A stretch of DNA of 64,000 bases, taken from NCBI GenBank assembly GCA_017798145.1, contig CP059069.1:434001-498000 (forward strand), given 5' to 3'. Positions 42,567 through 51,374 of this stretch are shown here, piece by piece (the stretch's first letter is position 1; each line of letters starts with the position of its first letter). The stretch is from Akkermansiaceae bacterium (GTDB lineage: Bacteria > Verrucomicrobiota > Verrucomicrobiia > Verrucomicrobiales > Akkermansiaceae). The position numbers and the translations under genes are program-made. Under the pieces are notes generated by a model. It did not search any database. It saw only the letters and a list, made by a program, of their open reading frames with translations, and was not told the origin of the DNA.

Positions 42567-42887
42567 TTGTAAAGTTTTAAGAAGGGTGTATTTACTGCCG
42601 TCGCGACCTAGGTAGGCTGGATTTCTGCCTTTTTACTGTCAACGATTGATTCGAGTCCTCCAATATTTTCAAATTTTGCAGCAGTTATCGGGTTTTATAG
42701 TCGATTTCTGAATGGGCTACCCGCTATTTCACGTTTTTGGAGCGACGTGAAGCCCGTGGGAAGGTCTTCATCTGCTGGTGTGGACACTCCGATCAAGCCA
42801 AGGCGCGGAACGCGCTTACTCCACGTAGGAAGAAAATAGTCAAGGGGGATTCGGGAATGGATTTGGAGGAGGATGGGATGGAGGCGG
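42567..42887. other. Gene-free AT-rich to GC-rich transition upstream of the methyltransferase
   Basis: About 320 bases without a supported gene. The first 150 are AT-rich and belong compositionally to the island; on the minus strand they include TTGACA (revcomp of 42639-42644), a possible -35 element, but no convincing -10. The remainder returns to host-like composition. Confidence 0.5.
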
Positions 42888-42984
42888 GGAGAGCCGTCTT
42901 TTCAGGCGGCTGGATTTGGATACGGCTTCATCGTGCCGGGCGAATGGGCTGGGGTTCCGCTGCCGCCTGAAAGGACGGCTCTCC
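42888..42984. repeat. Palindromic repeat element, copy 3 (paired arms)
   Basis: 97 bases with 23-base terminal inverted arms differing at one position (42888-42910 and 42962-42984; arm begins GGAGAGCCGTC and ends CAGGCGGC). Same family as the elements that flank the aldehyde dehydrogenase gene at 22.2 and 23.9 kb. Confidence 0.8.
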
Positions 42985-43127
42985 ATGAGGCATGGGCGGG
43001 AAGCGGTTGTGGAAGAGGGAGGAGAGGCGGGTGAGGGAGTCGTTGGCCGGGTTGAGGAGGGTGCCGATGGCTTCGGAGCTTCCGGGGCCTTCGTGGTTGC
43101 CGCTGCCTTTCTCCGCGCGGGCGGAAA

Positions 43128-43229
43128 CGGCGGTCTCTACGGCATTCATGGGCGGCATTCACGGGCGTGCTTTTACAACCGCAGTTCTACCCGCCTGCGG
43201 TAAATCGGGAAGGATAAAAGGCGGGGGTG
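43128..43229. repeat. About 100-bp direct repeat, copy A
   Basis: Nearly identical to 44647-44749. On the minus strand it holds the start region of the nucleotidyltransferase-like gene (MNAVETA); in this copy the following codons diverge at once, so only the leader and start were copied. Confidence 0.75.
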
Positions 43230-43239
43230 TGGATCCAAA

Positions 43240-43415
43240 CCGGTAGGGCTGATCCGGCCCGGTCGGCCCTGATCAATCACGGAGGAGCCGTGATCACGGA
43301 ACGGGGGTGAGACCGCAGTGAGGCGGGCATTTTGTTTCGGGATCTCACTTCCGCCAGGGTGAGCGGGACGTTGGATTTCGGAAATGGGCCGACCGGGCCG
43401 GATCAGCCCTACCGG
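43240..43415. mobile_element. MITE-like element, complete copy
   Basis: 176 bases bounded by 30-base perfect terminal inverted repeats (43240-43269 and 43386-43415; arm begins CCGGTAGGGCTGATCC). No coding capacity. Inside there is a secondary inverted pair around GTGATCACGG and a segment GATCTCACTTCCGCC. A second copy lies 280 bases downstream. Confidence 0.85.
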
Positions 43416-43595
43416 AAAGATGGGCGCGAGCTGGCCGATGGAAAAGTGTGTCAAAGTGGCGCGATTTGGAGCGAAGTAAAAATGAAAGGAAGTAAGAAAT
43501 GCGGAGAATTGATTCGCAAGTCGTTGGAAATCAATGGAATCCATTTTGAGCGGGTGATGAAAACAGGCAGAAGTGCAAATGAGCGAAAATAAGAA

Positions 43596-43693
43596 TCACC
43601 TGCCCCAGGAGGGAATGTAGCGGGTGTATTTGTTCCCTTGGGATTCGTCGGCGGGAACAATGAACCCCGCTTTTTTGGCTGCGGCAATGATGC
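43596..43693 (-). pseudogene. C-terminal gene remnant abutting a MITE-like element
   Basis: The minus strand reads RIIAAAKKAGFIVPADESQG then NKYTRYIPSWGR and a stop: a protein-like C terminus of about 32 residues whose upstream part is cut off where the truncated MITE-like copy begins. The parent protein is not recognised. Confidence 0.5.
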
Positions 43694-43853
43694 GGCTCGG
43701 TCGGCCCTGATCCATCACGGAGGAGCTGTAATCACGGAACGGGAGTGAAATCGCAGTGAGGCGGGCTTTTTGTTTCGGGATCTCACTCCCGCCAGGGTGA
43801 GCGGGACGTTGGATTTTAGAAATGGGCCGACCGGGCCGGATCAGCCCTACCGG
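43694..43853. mobile_element. MITE-like element, left-truncated copy
   Basis: Same sequence as 43240-43415 with scattered substitutions. The right terminal repeat (43824-43853) is complete; the left repeat lacks its outer half and joins directly to the gene remnant. Confidence 0.8.
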
Positions 43854-44050
43854 ATACCCCTCGTCAGCTCCGCGGGCGCTTCAGCGAGGAAGAGGCCTTG
43901 CTCGGCGGCGATGGCTCGAAAGATCCCGAGTTCCTCGGCGTGATAGGTTGTGCCGCCATGAAGGCGCGAACTTGCCTCGCAGCTTTTTCCGAGCTGCGCA
44001 ACAAGTGGCGGGAGCGGGACTCCCGGAGTTTCTGGACATCGATCACGCAT

Positions 44051-44335
44051 TCAGGTTAGCCTCCGCACGGGAGATGGGAAAGGGAATTCTGGGTGGGCGG
44101 GGTGTGAGGGTGAGTATCGCGGTTCCGTGCGGGAAGAGGTGCGGTATGGCGGGCTATCCTCCCGGAGCACGGAAGAATCCGGGCCTTCCGTATCAGCGGG
44201 CACGGCAGACCGCAGGGCCACCGCCCGCTCCCGCATCGCATCAAGCATCGCGAGCTTCTCCATGATGCCGCGTGAAGCCAGCCCGCGCCGGTGGGCGCGC
44301 TTGCTCTCGATGATTCTGTGGAGGTCGAAGGTCAT
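44051..44335 (-). CDS. Small partner protein of a nucleotidyltransferase module
   Basis: A 94-residue frame whose first 43 residues (MTFDLHRIIESKRAHRRGLA ... IMEKLAMLDAMRERAVALRS) match, from memory, a family of short helical proteins encoded beside MNT-like nucleotidyltransferases. The rest is Pro/Ser-rich and probably an extension after loss of the native stop. Its ATG overlaps the stop of the broken nucleotidyltransferase (CCATGA), the coupling expected for a two-gene toxin-antitoxin-like unit. Function uncertain. Confidence 0.5.
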   Translation of the reverse strand: MTFDLHRIIESKRAHRRGLASRGIMEKLAMLDAMRERAVALRSAVPADTEGPDSSVLREDSPPYRTSSRTEPRYSPSHPAHPEFPFPSPVRRLT

Positions 44336-44668
44336 GGGGAATCGGAAAGGAAAAGCCGGGTGAAGGATTGCCATGCCCCGGCGCTCTGGTGCCGATCCAA
44401 GATGGCCTGGAAAACGTCCGCGTCCAGCACTCCCGCCTCGATGAACTGGAGCAACCTCGCCTTGTCCTTCCCCCTCCATCATGCAGCCAAGGGACGCAAG
44501 GTAGTCGAAGATAGCCTGCGGGCTGATCAACAACGATCCGCTTTCCTGCTTGAAGGAATCGAAAATGTCCACATCGAGCGTGGACACCGGCTCCAGATGG
44601 AACGTAGCCCCGACCGCGCCGCCGATGGCGTAGCCCTCGATCACACCGGCGGTCTCTACGGCATTCAT
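44332..44668 (-). pseudogene. Nucleotidyltransferase-like gene, internally deleted
   Basis: The N terminus (EGYAIGGAVGATFHLEPVST then LDVDIFDSF) is the conserved start of a family of nucleotidyltransferase-fold proteins, including the D-x-D pair. It runs to FDYLASLGC. Then the frame shifts at about 44475, and the +1 frame continues RGKDKARLLQFIEAGVLDAD to SDSP and a stop, which is the normal C terminus. About 60-80 residues between the two are missing, so this is a deletion with frameshift, not just a sequencing slip. A probable remnant of a toxin-antitoxin-like module. Confidence 0.65.
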
Positions 44669-44749
44669 GGGCGGCTTTCACGGGCGTGCATTTTTCAACC
44701 GCATTTCTACCCGCCTGCGGCAAAGCGGGAAGGATAAAAGGCGGGGGTG
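44647..44749. repeat. About 100-bp direct repeat, copy B
   Basis: Nearly identical to 43128-43229. Covers the start and upstream region of the broken nucleotidyltransferase gene. Confidence 0.75.
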
Positions 44750-44761
44750 CGCAAGGAATCC

Positions 44762-44910
44762 CGCTTTGAAGATTCAACCGTGAATGGACGCGAATTTCCA
44801 CGAATGATTCCAAGCGGATACCCAGCCAGCTTCATCGCTCTGTAACCATGGCCGCTCTTCCCTCCGTGCATTCCGTTACTTCCGTGGTTCAACCTCTTCA
44901 TTCGCGCCCA
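44762..44910. repeat. Dispersed host-type intergenic repeat, inverted pair
   Basis: Segments such as ACCGTGAATGGACGCGAAT at the left and, in the opposite sense, CCGTTACTTCCGTGGTTCAA with TTCATTCGCGCCCATTCGC at the right. They resemble the degenerate repeats common between genes in this bacterial group. No gene is seen here or in 44911-45254. Confidence 0.45.
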
Positions 44911-45254
44911 TTCGCTGATAGATGACCGCAGTGGGGAGGGTTGTGGCCGGTTTCCGTCCGGGGTTCATGGGGCGCACCTACTCCGGGAGGGAGCGGAGAA
45001 TGCCAAGGGCAGATACATTTCTGCCGGAGGTTGGCGGATAATCCCTTTTCCCGTGCGGCGGTGACCACTCATGGTGACGCATACGGAGCGGACATGGGCA
45101 AGGGATTTCTGGGGCGTCAACCGGCGTACGTTGCAAGGGTGAACCCACCCCGCAACACTCCAAAGTCGATGGCACGAATCATCGCGGCGTACATATCAGC
45201 AGCGTGGTGAGTAGTCCCTCGTTAAGACGGACAACCCCTGCACTGTAAGTAGCC

Positions 45255-45962
45255 TCAATCCGCCGGGTCGTTTTTCTCTTCCTGACGGAAATCGGGGAAA
45301 ACGAGGATGCGCGGCGCGCGGCCCTCCCGTTGATTGAAGATGAAGGCAAGGCTGCGACTCCGCGGGTCGTGGAGCCACCTCGTCTCGCAGATCGGATACA
45401 TGCGCTCATCGCCCCGGATGCGATAGGCCAAACTCACGGGAAAATCGGTGGCTCCTTTCGCAGGCGGATTTAGGGTGGTTCGGGATTGCGGTTTGATGAG
45501 GAGTTTCTCCGAGCCCAACTGTCCGCCAACCAGATGATCGGTCAGGTTGATCCAGAGCATCTGGCCGCGCCGGAGGCTGCCCTTTCCGGCCTCGATGACC
45601 TGCATGCGCACCGGAGCCACATTATTGGACGGGTCGCTCGTAACCAGCAGGTAGAAATCGGCAACCCCTTCCGGGATCGCGGTGGTGGGAGCTCCGGGAG
45701 GGAGATCCTCCGGATTTGCAATGGGAACCGGAAGAAGGGATATCGACAGTTTTCCCGGTGGCAGCTCATACACCTGGGAGAGATTCAGCCCTGGCAGCTC
45801 GACCTCGCGCGAGCTGGTGCCGTCGAACAGGTGGAGCGTTTGCGGTGCCGAGGAGGGTCGCTCCAGAAAGAGGATGCGGCAGGTGTGCTTTTTCGCCTCC
45901 TGCCCGAGTGCGGTGCAGCAGAGAAGCGATAATGCCAGGAGTTGTAGCGAGTTTCGTCTCAA
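45255..45962 (-). CDS. Secreted protein downstream of the Verru_Chthon A gene
   Basis: A 235-residue protein with a signal peptide (LQLLALSLLCCTALGQ). The mature part is beta-rich and begins TCRILFLERPSSAPQTLHLF; it contains LPPGKLSISLLPVPI and LLIKPQSRTTLNPP. No catalytic motif. It starts 40 bases after the stop of the giant pilin-like gene on the same strand and probably belongs to the same cassette. No annotated function is recognised. Confidence 0.75.
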   Translation of the reverse strand: MRRNSLQLLALSLLCCTALGQEAKKHTCRILFLERPSSAPQTLHLFDGTSSREVELPGLNLSQVYELPPGKLSISLLPVPIANPEDLPPGAPTTAIPEGVADFYLLVTSDPSNNVAPVRMQVIEAGKGSLRRGQMLWINLTDHLVGGQLGSEKLLIKPQSRTTLNPPAKGATDFPVSLAYRIRGDERMYPICETRWLHDPRSRSLAFIFNQREGRAPRILVFPDFRQEEKNDPAD

Positions 45963-46001
45963 GGGCGCTTTGGAAAATGGATTTGTGGGTGCAATGCTGC
46001 T

Positions 46002-49000
46002 TCAGACTTCATCCGGGGACAACCATCGGAAGGCCTCGATCTCGAAACGGCGGCCAAAGGTTTCGTTGGCCGGGATTGTGGGTGCGGAGGTCAGGTCAGC
46101 CGCTTCGGCGGGATCGACAAAATCCCGGGTGCGCACGACGGTCGCCTCGCACCATGCCTTGGCAATCACTTTCCCGGCCTTGTCGCGGGCATCGCCGTAG
46201 GCGCGGATCGTGAAGGTGTCGTCGCGGGCGGAGAGGATGGGGGCGAGCGGTGTGAGGACATCCGCCTGCCGGATCCAGCCGGGCAGGCCGTATGCGCTTT
46301 TGCCCTTGGCCGCCTCCGGATGGAGGTAACCGGCTCCCACGAGCTTCGGATCGTTCGGATTCAGCGTATCTTCGGAAAGCCCCCTGAGCACCTTGTTGGG
46401 GTCGGTCGCCGCGTCCTCGGAAATCTTGTTGAGCGCCGTCTGCACCGCACCTGCAAGCGCCAAATCCCCGCTGCCGAGCTGGCGGTTCACGAATTCGGAA
46501 AGCGAAAGGAAGGGCCCGCGCAGCCTGACCTGCTCGACGATCTTTTCGGCGAGGGCATCGAGCGTTTTTTCATCGAACACCCGGTATCCCGTGAATTCCG
46601 AACTTTCCGGGAAAGCTCCGGACATTCCCGGTTCACCGGCTTTCACATCCCCCGCGACCGAAGACCGGGAGACGGGGTGATCGGTCTCCCCGGAAAGGGC
46701 GATGCCCGTTTCGGTATGATAAGGCACCTTCTGCTTCCGGGCGTGGCCGAGCAGGGCGCGCCATGCGGTGACGGAGGTGGAGTTCACGTTGAACATGCCC
46801 TCGACCTCAAGCCGGGAGGCGACGCGCTGCCAGCCGTCGAAATTTAACATGTCGTCCACCAGCTTGTCCTGCGCGGCGGCGTTGAGCGCGCTGTCCTCGG
46901 GGATCGCCCGGTAGCTGCGGTTCGCCAGCGGCAGGCGGCCGCCGAGAAACTCCTTGTAGCGCTGCTTGAGGTCGTAGCGCATGGCGTTTCCGAAACCCTG
47001 CGGCTCGGGCGCGATGGAGGAGAAGAACCAGTCGTCGAAGAGCACGTGGTTCGCGCAGTAGGGATCGTCGTATTGGAGGCCTTTCGGGTTGTAGCCCTGG
47101 GAGACGGCATTGGCGGGGATGAGGGGCGAGGCGTCGCTGTTGCCGATGATGTTGAGCTGGAAAGGAGGCAAGGGGTTGTGACCGCGCAGATCCCAGTTCT
47201 GGAGCTCCGCGAGGGAGGCAAGCGGGCGCAGCGGGAGCTCGTTCAGGATCACGCGGGAAAGGCCTTCGGCTGCATCGAAGCCGGAGATGATGTAGCCGCG
47301 GTCGTTCGTGTTGTTCGCGTTCGGCAGGCGGCTGTCGCCGCCGAGCGGGTGGGCGATGAAACTGTAGTCGAAGGCCGAATTCGCCGGGTGGTTCGCGCCG
47401 GGATTCGTCTGGTTGTGGCGCATGTTCGTGTGGCTCACCAGCGGGCTGGTCTGCGCGAGCCCCCGGCCGGGCATGCTGGTGTTGCTCGATACGCGGGAGC
47501 CGAACACGGTGGAAAAGAAGGGCCGCCAGGTTCCCTCGATCTCCATCGCCTGAGGTGAAGGGAGCTGTTCCGAGGTGATGTCCGGCCAATATTTCGCGGC
47601 GGTGCCGCCCGGAACCGTCATCAGGTAGCGCTGCCTTACGTTTCTCGTGTCCGTCGCGGTGAACAAATCGAGGAAGATGCCCGTGCCCGGCCCGACGATG
47701 TTGATGAGGTTGTCGAATTTCAGGTCGAGCTTGATCTTGTCCCCGCCTTTGAGAGCCGGCCCGAGGAAGTCGATGTTCCTGAAGTGGCCTCCGCTGGGGT
47801 TGTATCCTGCTGCCATGTTAATTTTCGTGGTGTTGATGACCTGACCCGGTGCGGGGCTGAAGACCCTTGTCTCGCCCGGTTTGAGCGTGAAGGCGCTGGC
47901 GATGTTGTATTCCATGCCTTGCAGGTTGAAGAGCACCTGGGGATAGTTCGCGATCAGGCTGTCCTGGCCGGCGGTGGCGGTGCCGGTCATGAGCTTCCGG
48001 TAATCCGGCAAAGGCGTGCCATCGCCCCTGTAGTAGCGCAGCACGCAGGGCGGTGATTTCGCCATCCGTATCATCATGCCTGAGGAGGGCGTGTTGATCG
48101 AGACGTTGTAGGGGTTCCACAAGGTCACGACGGGCGTGATGAGGAGCTGGAGACGGTAGGTTTTGGGGTTGGTCGCAGGTGTGATTTCCAGCGTCCTGTG
48201 GGAAAACAACCAGTGGACGCGCGCGATGAGCGGAGTGGTGCGGATCGTGTGGAGGAACTGGTAGTAGTCGATGTCCTTCATCGTCGTGTTGCCGATGCTG
48301 TCATCGATGCGCGGCCAGGAGAACGGGATGGAATTGCCGCCGGCCGTGGGGCTGATGCGCTGGTAGGCGGTCGCGTAATCCACAAGGTTACGCCACGAAG
48401 TCACCGCCCCATGCTTGGAATACGGGTAGCCGGTGGCGACCGTGCTCGGATACTCGCTCCATGGATAAAAGACCGACTGCGCAGCCATCGGGGACGGAAC
48501 GGCGGGCCTTTCCACGGCGCTGGAGTCGCCCGTGGGGCTGATGCGGAAAAACGGCAGGCCGCTGGCGTTCAGCTTGTCCCAGTTTTCCGTGACCAGCGAG
48601 AGATCCTTGCGCCAGCCGCCGGTGGCGGTGTTGGTGAGGAGCCCGACCGAATGGATGGATAGGTCGTGGAAAAACTCGCGGGGTGTGGTGGCGGCGCCCG
48701 CTTTGGCGATGAAGTCGCTGGTGTTCCTTGAGACAACCTTTGGCAATGCGGATGAATCTGTTAGAAGCGCTTCCAGCTCAAAGGGTTTCGGATCCGCCAC
48801 CGCATGGCTCTTGGCGATATCCGACCAGCCTGCCGCGGTATTGTTGGCGGGACCGTAGGCCTGGGGCAGGCGTGCTTTCTGATTTTCCCCGCTCACCCAC
48901 CAAGCGTAGGATCCCGTGCCATTCTCCAGTGTCAGCGGGGGCAGGTGAACCTGTCCGGGCTGCGCGCCCAGCGTTCCTCCGGACAACATGGGGACGGAAT

Positions 49001-49469
49001 CCCCGGTCTGTCCCGGGTACGCCAGACTTGCGGGATCTGTAGGCGCGTTCGCGGAATCGGCACCGGAGACTAGCCAGGAGAGGAAGCGGCCACCATCCGC
49101 TCCGGATCTCTTCTTTGAATCGTAATCCGGTGCGACCGGGCGTCCTGTTGTTTCATGATCCGTTCCCTCCCAACTGCGCCACACCCCGGTCAGCGGCGGG
49201 CTGCTCTCATCCACGATGCCTGAGGGAGCCGTGACCCGCGTGTCCGGCCCAGCGTGCTTCTGGAGTTCCCCGATGGCGATCATCAGCGCCAGCCTGGCGT
49301 TCGCGCGAGCCTGCCCCTGTGCCGAACCCTGCGAGGTGCTTCGCAGAGTGACTGCCGAAAGGCCCAGCAAACCCACGGCGAGGATCGCCAGCAACACCAT
49401 CAGGGACAGCGTGACCACCAGCGCGAAACCGGGAGCTTTTCCACTTCGGATGTAGGGCTTTTTCAGCAT
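46002..49469 (-). CDS. Verru_Chthon cassette protein A (pilin-like giant protein)
   Basis: A 1155-residue exported protein. The N terminus (SGKAPGFALVVTLSLMVLLA then ILAVGLLGLSAVTLRS) is a type IV pilin/pseudopilin-like prepilin segment with G-F-A before the hydrophobic helix, though lacking the usual Glu5. A QARANARLALMIAIGELQKHAG helix follows, as in PilX/GspK-like minor pseudopilins, and then a very long beta-rich region. The match to the Verru_Chthon A family is from memory of its N-terminal signature and size. Likely assembled at the cell surface by a type II/IV-like machine encoded elsewhere. Confidence 0.85.
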   Translation of the reverse strand: MLKKPYIRSGKAPGFALVVTLSLMVLLAILAVGLLGLSAVTLRSTSQGSAQGQARANARLALMIAIGELQKHAGPDTRVTAPSGIVDESSPPLTGVWRSWEGTDHETTGRPVAPDYDSKKRSGADGGRFLSWLVSGADSANAPTDPASLAYPGQTGDSVPMLSGGTLGAQPGQVHLPPLTLENGTGSYAWWVSGENQKARLPQAYGPANNTAAGWSDIAKSHAVADPKPFELEALLTDSSALPKVVSRNTSDFIAKAGAATTPREFFHDLSIHSVGLLTNTATGGWRKDLSLVTENWDKLNASGLPFFRISPTGDSSAVERPAVPSPMAAQSVFYPWSEYPSTVATGYPYSKHGAVTSWRNLVDYATAYQRISPTAGGNSIPFSWPRIDDSIGNTTMKDIDYYQFLHTIRTTPLIARVHWLFSHRTLEITPATNPKTYRLQLLITPVVTLWNPYNVSINTPSSGMMIRMAKSPPCVLRYYRGDGTPLPDYRKLMTGTATAGQDSLIANYPQVLFNLQGMEYNIASAFTLKPGETRVFSPAPGQVINTTKINMAAGYNPSGGHFRNIDFLGPALKGGDKIKLDLKFDNLINIVGPGTGIFLDLFTATDTRNVRQRYLMTVPGGTAAKYWPDITSEQLPSPQAMEIEGTWRPFFSTVFGSRVSSNTSMPGRGLAQTSPLVSHTNMRHNQTNPGANHPANSAFDYSFIAHPLGGDSRLPNANNTNDRGYIISGFDAAEGLSRVILNELPLRPLASLAELQNWDLRGHNPLPPFQLNIIGNSDASPLIPANAVSQGYNPKGLQYDDPYCANHVLFDDWFFSSIAPEPQGFGNAMRYDLKQRYKEFLGGRLPLANRSYRAIPEDSALNAAAQDKLVDDMLNFDGWQRVASRLEVEGMFNVNSTSVTAWRALLGHARKQKVPYHTETGIALSGETDHPVSRSSVAGDVKAGEPGMSGAFPESSEFTGYRVFDEKTLDALAEKIVEQVRLRGPFLSLSEFVNRQLGSGDLALAGAVQTALNKISEDAATDPNKVLRGLSEDTLNPNDPKLVGAGYLHPEAAKGKSAYGLPGWIRQADVLTPLAPILSARDDTFTIRAYGDARDKAGKVIAKAWCEATVVRTRDFVDPAEAADLTSAPTIPANETFGRRFEIEAFRWLSPDEV

Positions 49470-49530
49470 GGACTCTGTGTTTTCTGCCGGAATCTGGATT
49501 GGTGTTTTCAGGTATCAGCCACCCAAGGAA

Positions 49531-49563
49531 AATGCTCCGCCTCGAATCCCGGGGCGGAGCATT
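49531..49563 (-). terminator. Rho-independent terminator of the first PEP-CTERM gene
   Basis: AATGCTCCGCC and GGCGGAGCATT form an 11-base stem; on the minus strand it is followed by TTCCTT. It separates the PEP-CTERM gene from the pilin-like gene. Confidence 0.8.
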
Positions 49564-49608
49564 GAGAGGAACCCGAACGCGTTCTCACGAATGCGCCGAC
49601 ATGCGTGA

Positions 49609-50328
49609 TCAGTTCCGGCGGCGGCGAAGAAGTGCGAGGAGACCGAGGCCTCCGAGCAGGGCTGCGGATGGCTCGGGGATGGCGGTGCCGATCACTCTCA
49701 GGGAATCGATCTGGAGCCCGTCCGCATTGGTCCCACTTGTTGTCTCGAAGAACATGAAACGAAGGCCGCCGTTACCTGCGCTCACCCAGCTTTGCGATGT
49801 ATCGTCCGCACTGAGACTCGCACCGCTGATGTCGATGCTGTAGGTGCCTGCGGCATTGATGGTCTGGGTGCCAAGAATCACTGTGGTGGTGTCCGGTTTG
49901 CGATAGCCGAATTCCCACCGGATATCTCTGGTGGTGGCAGTAGGAAGAGTGATCTCGACAGAAGTCAGAGTATAGGATGTCCCCGGGTTCGCTAGACCGA
50001 GTATGAAATCCATCCGTGTGGGCGCGCCGAATGACGTTGCGGTGTGCAGATCATTATTCAAAGCCGCGGTGCCGCTGCCATTGTAGAACCAGTGGGCCGT
50101 GCTTGCAGTGCCACCGATTACAGCCAACGAAGCGTTTGCGGTTGGGATCACGCTTGCCAGTTCCGTGAACTGAGGATCGGTGCCAGGGATCGTGCTGGTG
50201 GAGATCTGAGCGTTGGCTGTGCCGGAGAAATTGACCTCGGCAAGAGTGATGGCGGCCTGGGATGAGACCGGCATCAGCGAGAGGCCAAGGGATAGGCAAA
50301 TGGCTAGGATGTGGTTGGTGTTTTTCAT
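49609..50328 (-). CDS. PEP-CTERM secreted protein
   Basis: A 239-residue exported protein: signal peptide (ILAICLSLGLSLMPVSSQAA), a beta-sandwich middle part (SYTLTSVEITLPTATTRDIR), and the C-terminal sorting signal IPEPSAALLGGLGLLALL then RRRRN, recognised and cleaved by an exosortase. The gene for the exosortase is not in the window. Surface or extracellular-matrix role inferred from the sorting signal. Its tail and about 40 bases past the stop are shared with the next PEP-CTERM gene. Confidence 0.92.
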   Translation of the reverse strand: MKNTNHILAICLSLGLSLMPVSSQAAITLAEVNFSGTANAQISTSTIPGTDPQFTELASVIPTANASLAVIGGTASTAHWFYNGSGTAALNNDLHTATSFGAPTRMDFILGLANPGTSYTLTSVEITLPTATTRDIRWEFGYRKPDTTTVILGTQTINAAGTYSIDISGASLSADDTSQSWVSAGNGGLRFMFFETTSGTNADGLQIDSLRVIGTAIPEPSAALLGGLGLLALLRRRRN

Positions 50329-50400
50329 GGATTTGTTTAGAGGGCCTGGGATTTTGGAACTGAAAATTTCGAGTTCTCACGAAAGCGCCTGCCATCGTGA

Positions 50401-51228
50401 TCAGTTCCGGCGCCTGCGGAGGAGAATCAGAGTCCCCAGGGCACCGAGCAGGGCTGCGGAGGGTTCGGGAACCGTCACAAGGGAAAAGTTGTCATACAAG
50501 CCCGCACCAGTGGCAGTGTTGATGATTTCAAAGTTGACCTCACCACTGTCTCCGCCGGTGCCAAACCCGTATGCGATGTTCGAGGCGACCTGGATGCCGT
50601 TGATGAATGCATCATAGGTGCCCGTCGTTGCCGTGGTGCGCGTCGCGACCAGGGAGTAGCTGTTCTGATTGTTGATGCTCCATCCGGACACAAGAGTGGC
50701 GAGAGTTGCATTCGATACTCCTGTGTTGACCTGGCCGCCGGTAACGGCACCGCCGTAAAACTGTAAGTTACCATTGCCAAATGCGACGAAACCGAACCGT
50801 GATTGCGCACGCTCGTCTCCCGTGTGGGTGCTGAGATAGGGGGATGTCCATTGATTCGTTGCCCCGGTGTATTGGAGATTGAATGACATGGTGAATCCCG
50901 AAACGGCGGACAAGTCGACGCTGGTGAGAGCCGGCTCGAAATCCGCATTGTTGCGCACGCCTCCACCACCAGGCACGTTCAATTGATTGCTGACAATGGT
51001 GCCGCCGCTAGCAAACTTAGTCCATGTTGATCCCGCCGGAGCCGCGCCTCCGGTGGATTTCAGCGTGCCATCTTGGCGGGACGCTAGATTCAGGTTCAAG
51101 TCGGTATTGTTGGCGGTGTTGAAATTGTCCGTCAACAAAAGAACGCTGGCGGCCTGGGATGAGACCTGCATCAGCAGGAGCGCGGAGAAGGTCGCCAGCG
51201 CGGTGCACTTGGATTTGGTTAATTTCAT
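50401..51228 (-). CDS. PEP-CTERM secreted protein with LamG-like domain
   Basis: A 275-residue exported protein: signal peptide (ALATFSALLLMQVSSQAA), then a concanavalin/LamG-like jellyroll (LLTDNFNTANNTDLNLNLAS ... FTMSFNLQYTG ... YSLVATRTTATTGTYDAFIN), and the PEP-CTERM tail VPEPSAALLGALGTLILL with RRRRN. ATG 51228 (MKLTKSK) is chosen because it starts the signal peptide; the frame upstream is not protein-like. Probably binds polysaccharide or matrix at the cell surface. Confidence 0.9.
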   Translation of the reverse strand: MKLTKSKCTALATFSALLLMQVSSQAASVLLLTDNFNTANNTDLNLNLASRQDGTLKSTGGAAPAGSTWTKFASGGTIVSNQLNVPGGGGVRNNADFEPALTSVDLSAVSGFTMSFNLQYTGATNQWTSPYLSTHTGDERAQSRFGFVAFGNGNLQFYGGAVTGGQVNTGVSNATLATLVSGWSINNQNSYSLVATRTTATTGTYDAFINGIQVASNIAYGFGTGGDSGEVNFEIINTATGAGLYDNFSLVTVPEPSAALLGALGTLILLRRRRN

Positions 51229-51374
51229 GGTTTTCGTTGGGATGTGGTTCATCGGGCAATGTGGATTCTGTATCGAAATCTGATGACCACGTTGGGTAAG
51301 CCCTCCAAGTTGGTGAACGTTACAGATTTTTTTCAATTGTTTCTAAGCGGCACCCCAGCCACCCGCGATACGGG

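Noticed and set aside
42928-43158. A 76-codon minus-strand gene beginning MPPMNAVETAV
   Set aside because: Its start is a copied segment and its end is made of the palindromic repeat; no coherent protein family is visible.
42567-45254. CRISPR array
   Set aside because: Repeats are few, of unequal spacing and inverted, with no regular spacers; they fit MITE- and REP-like elements.
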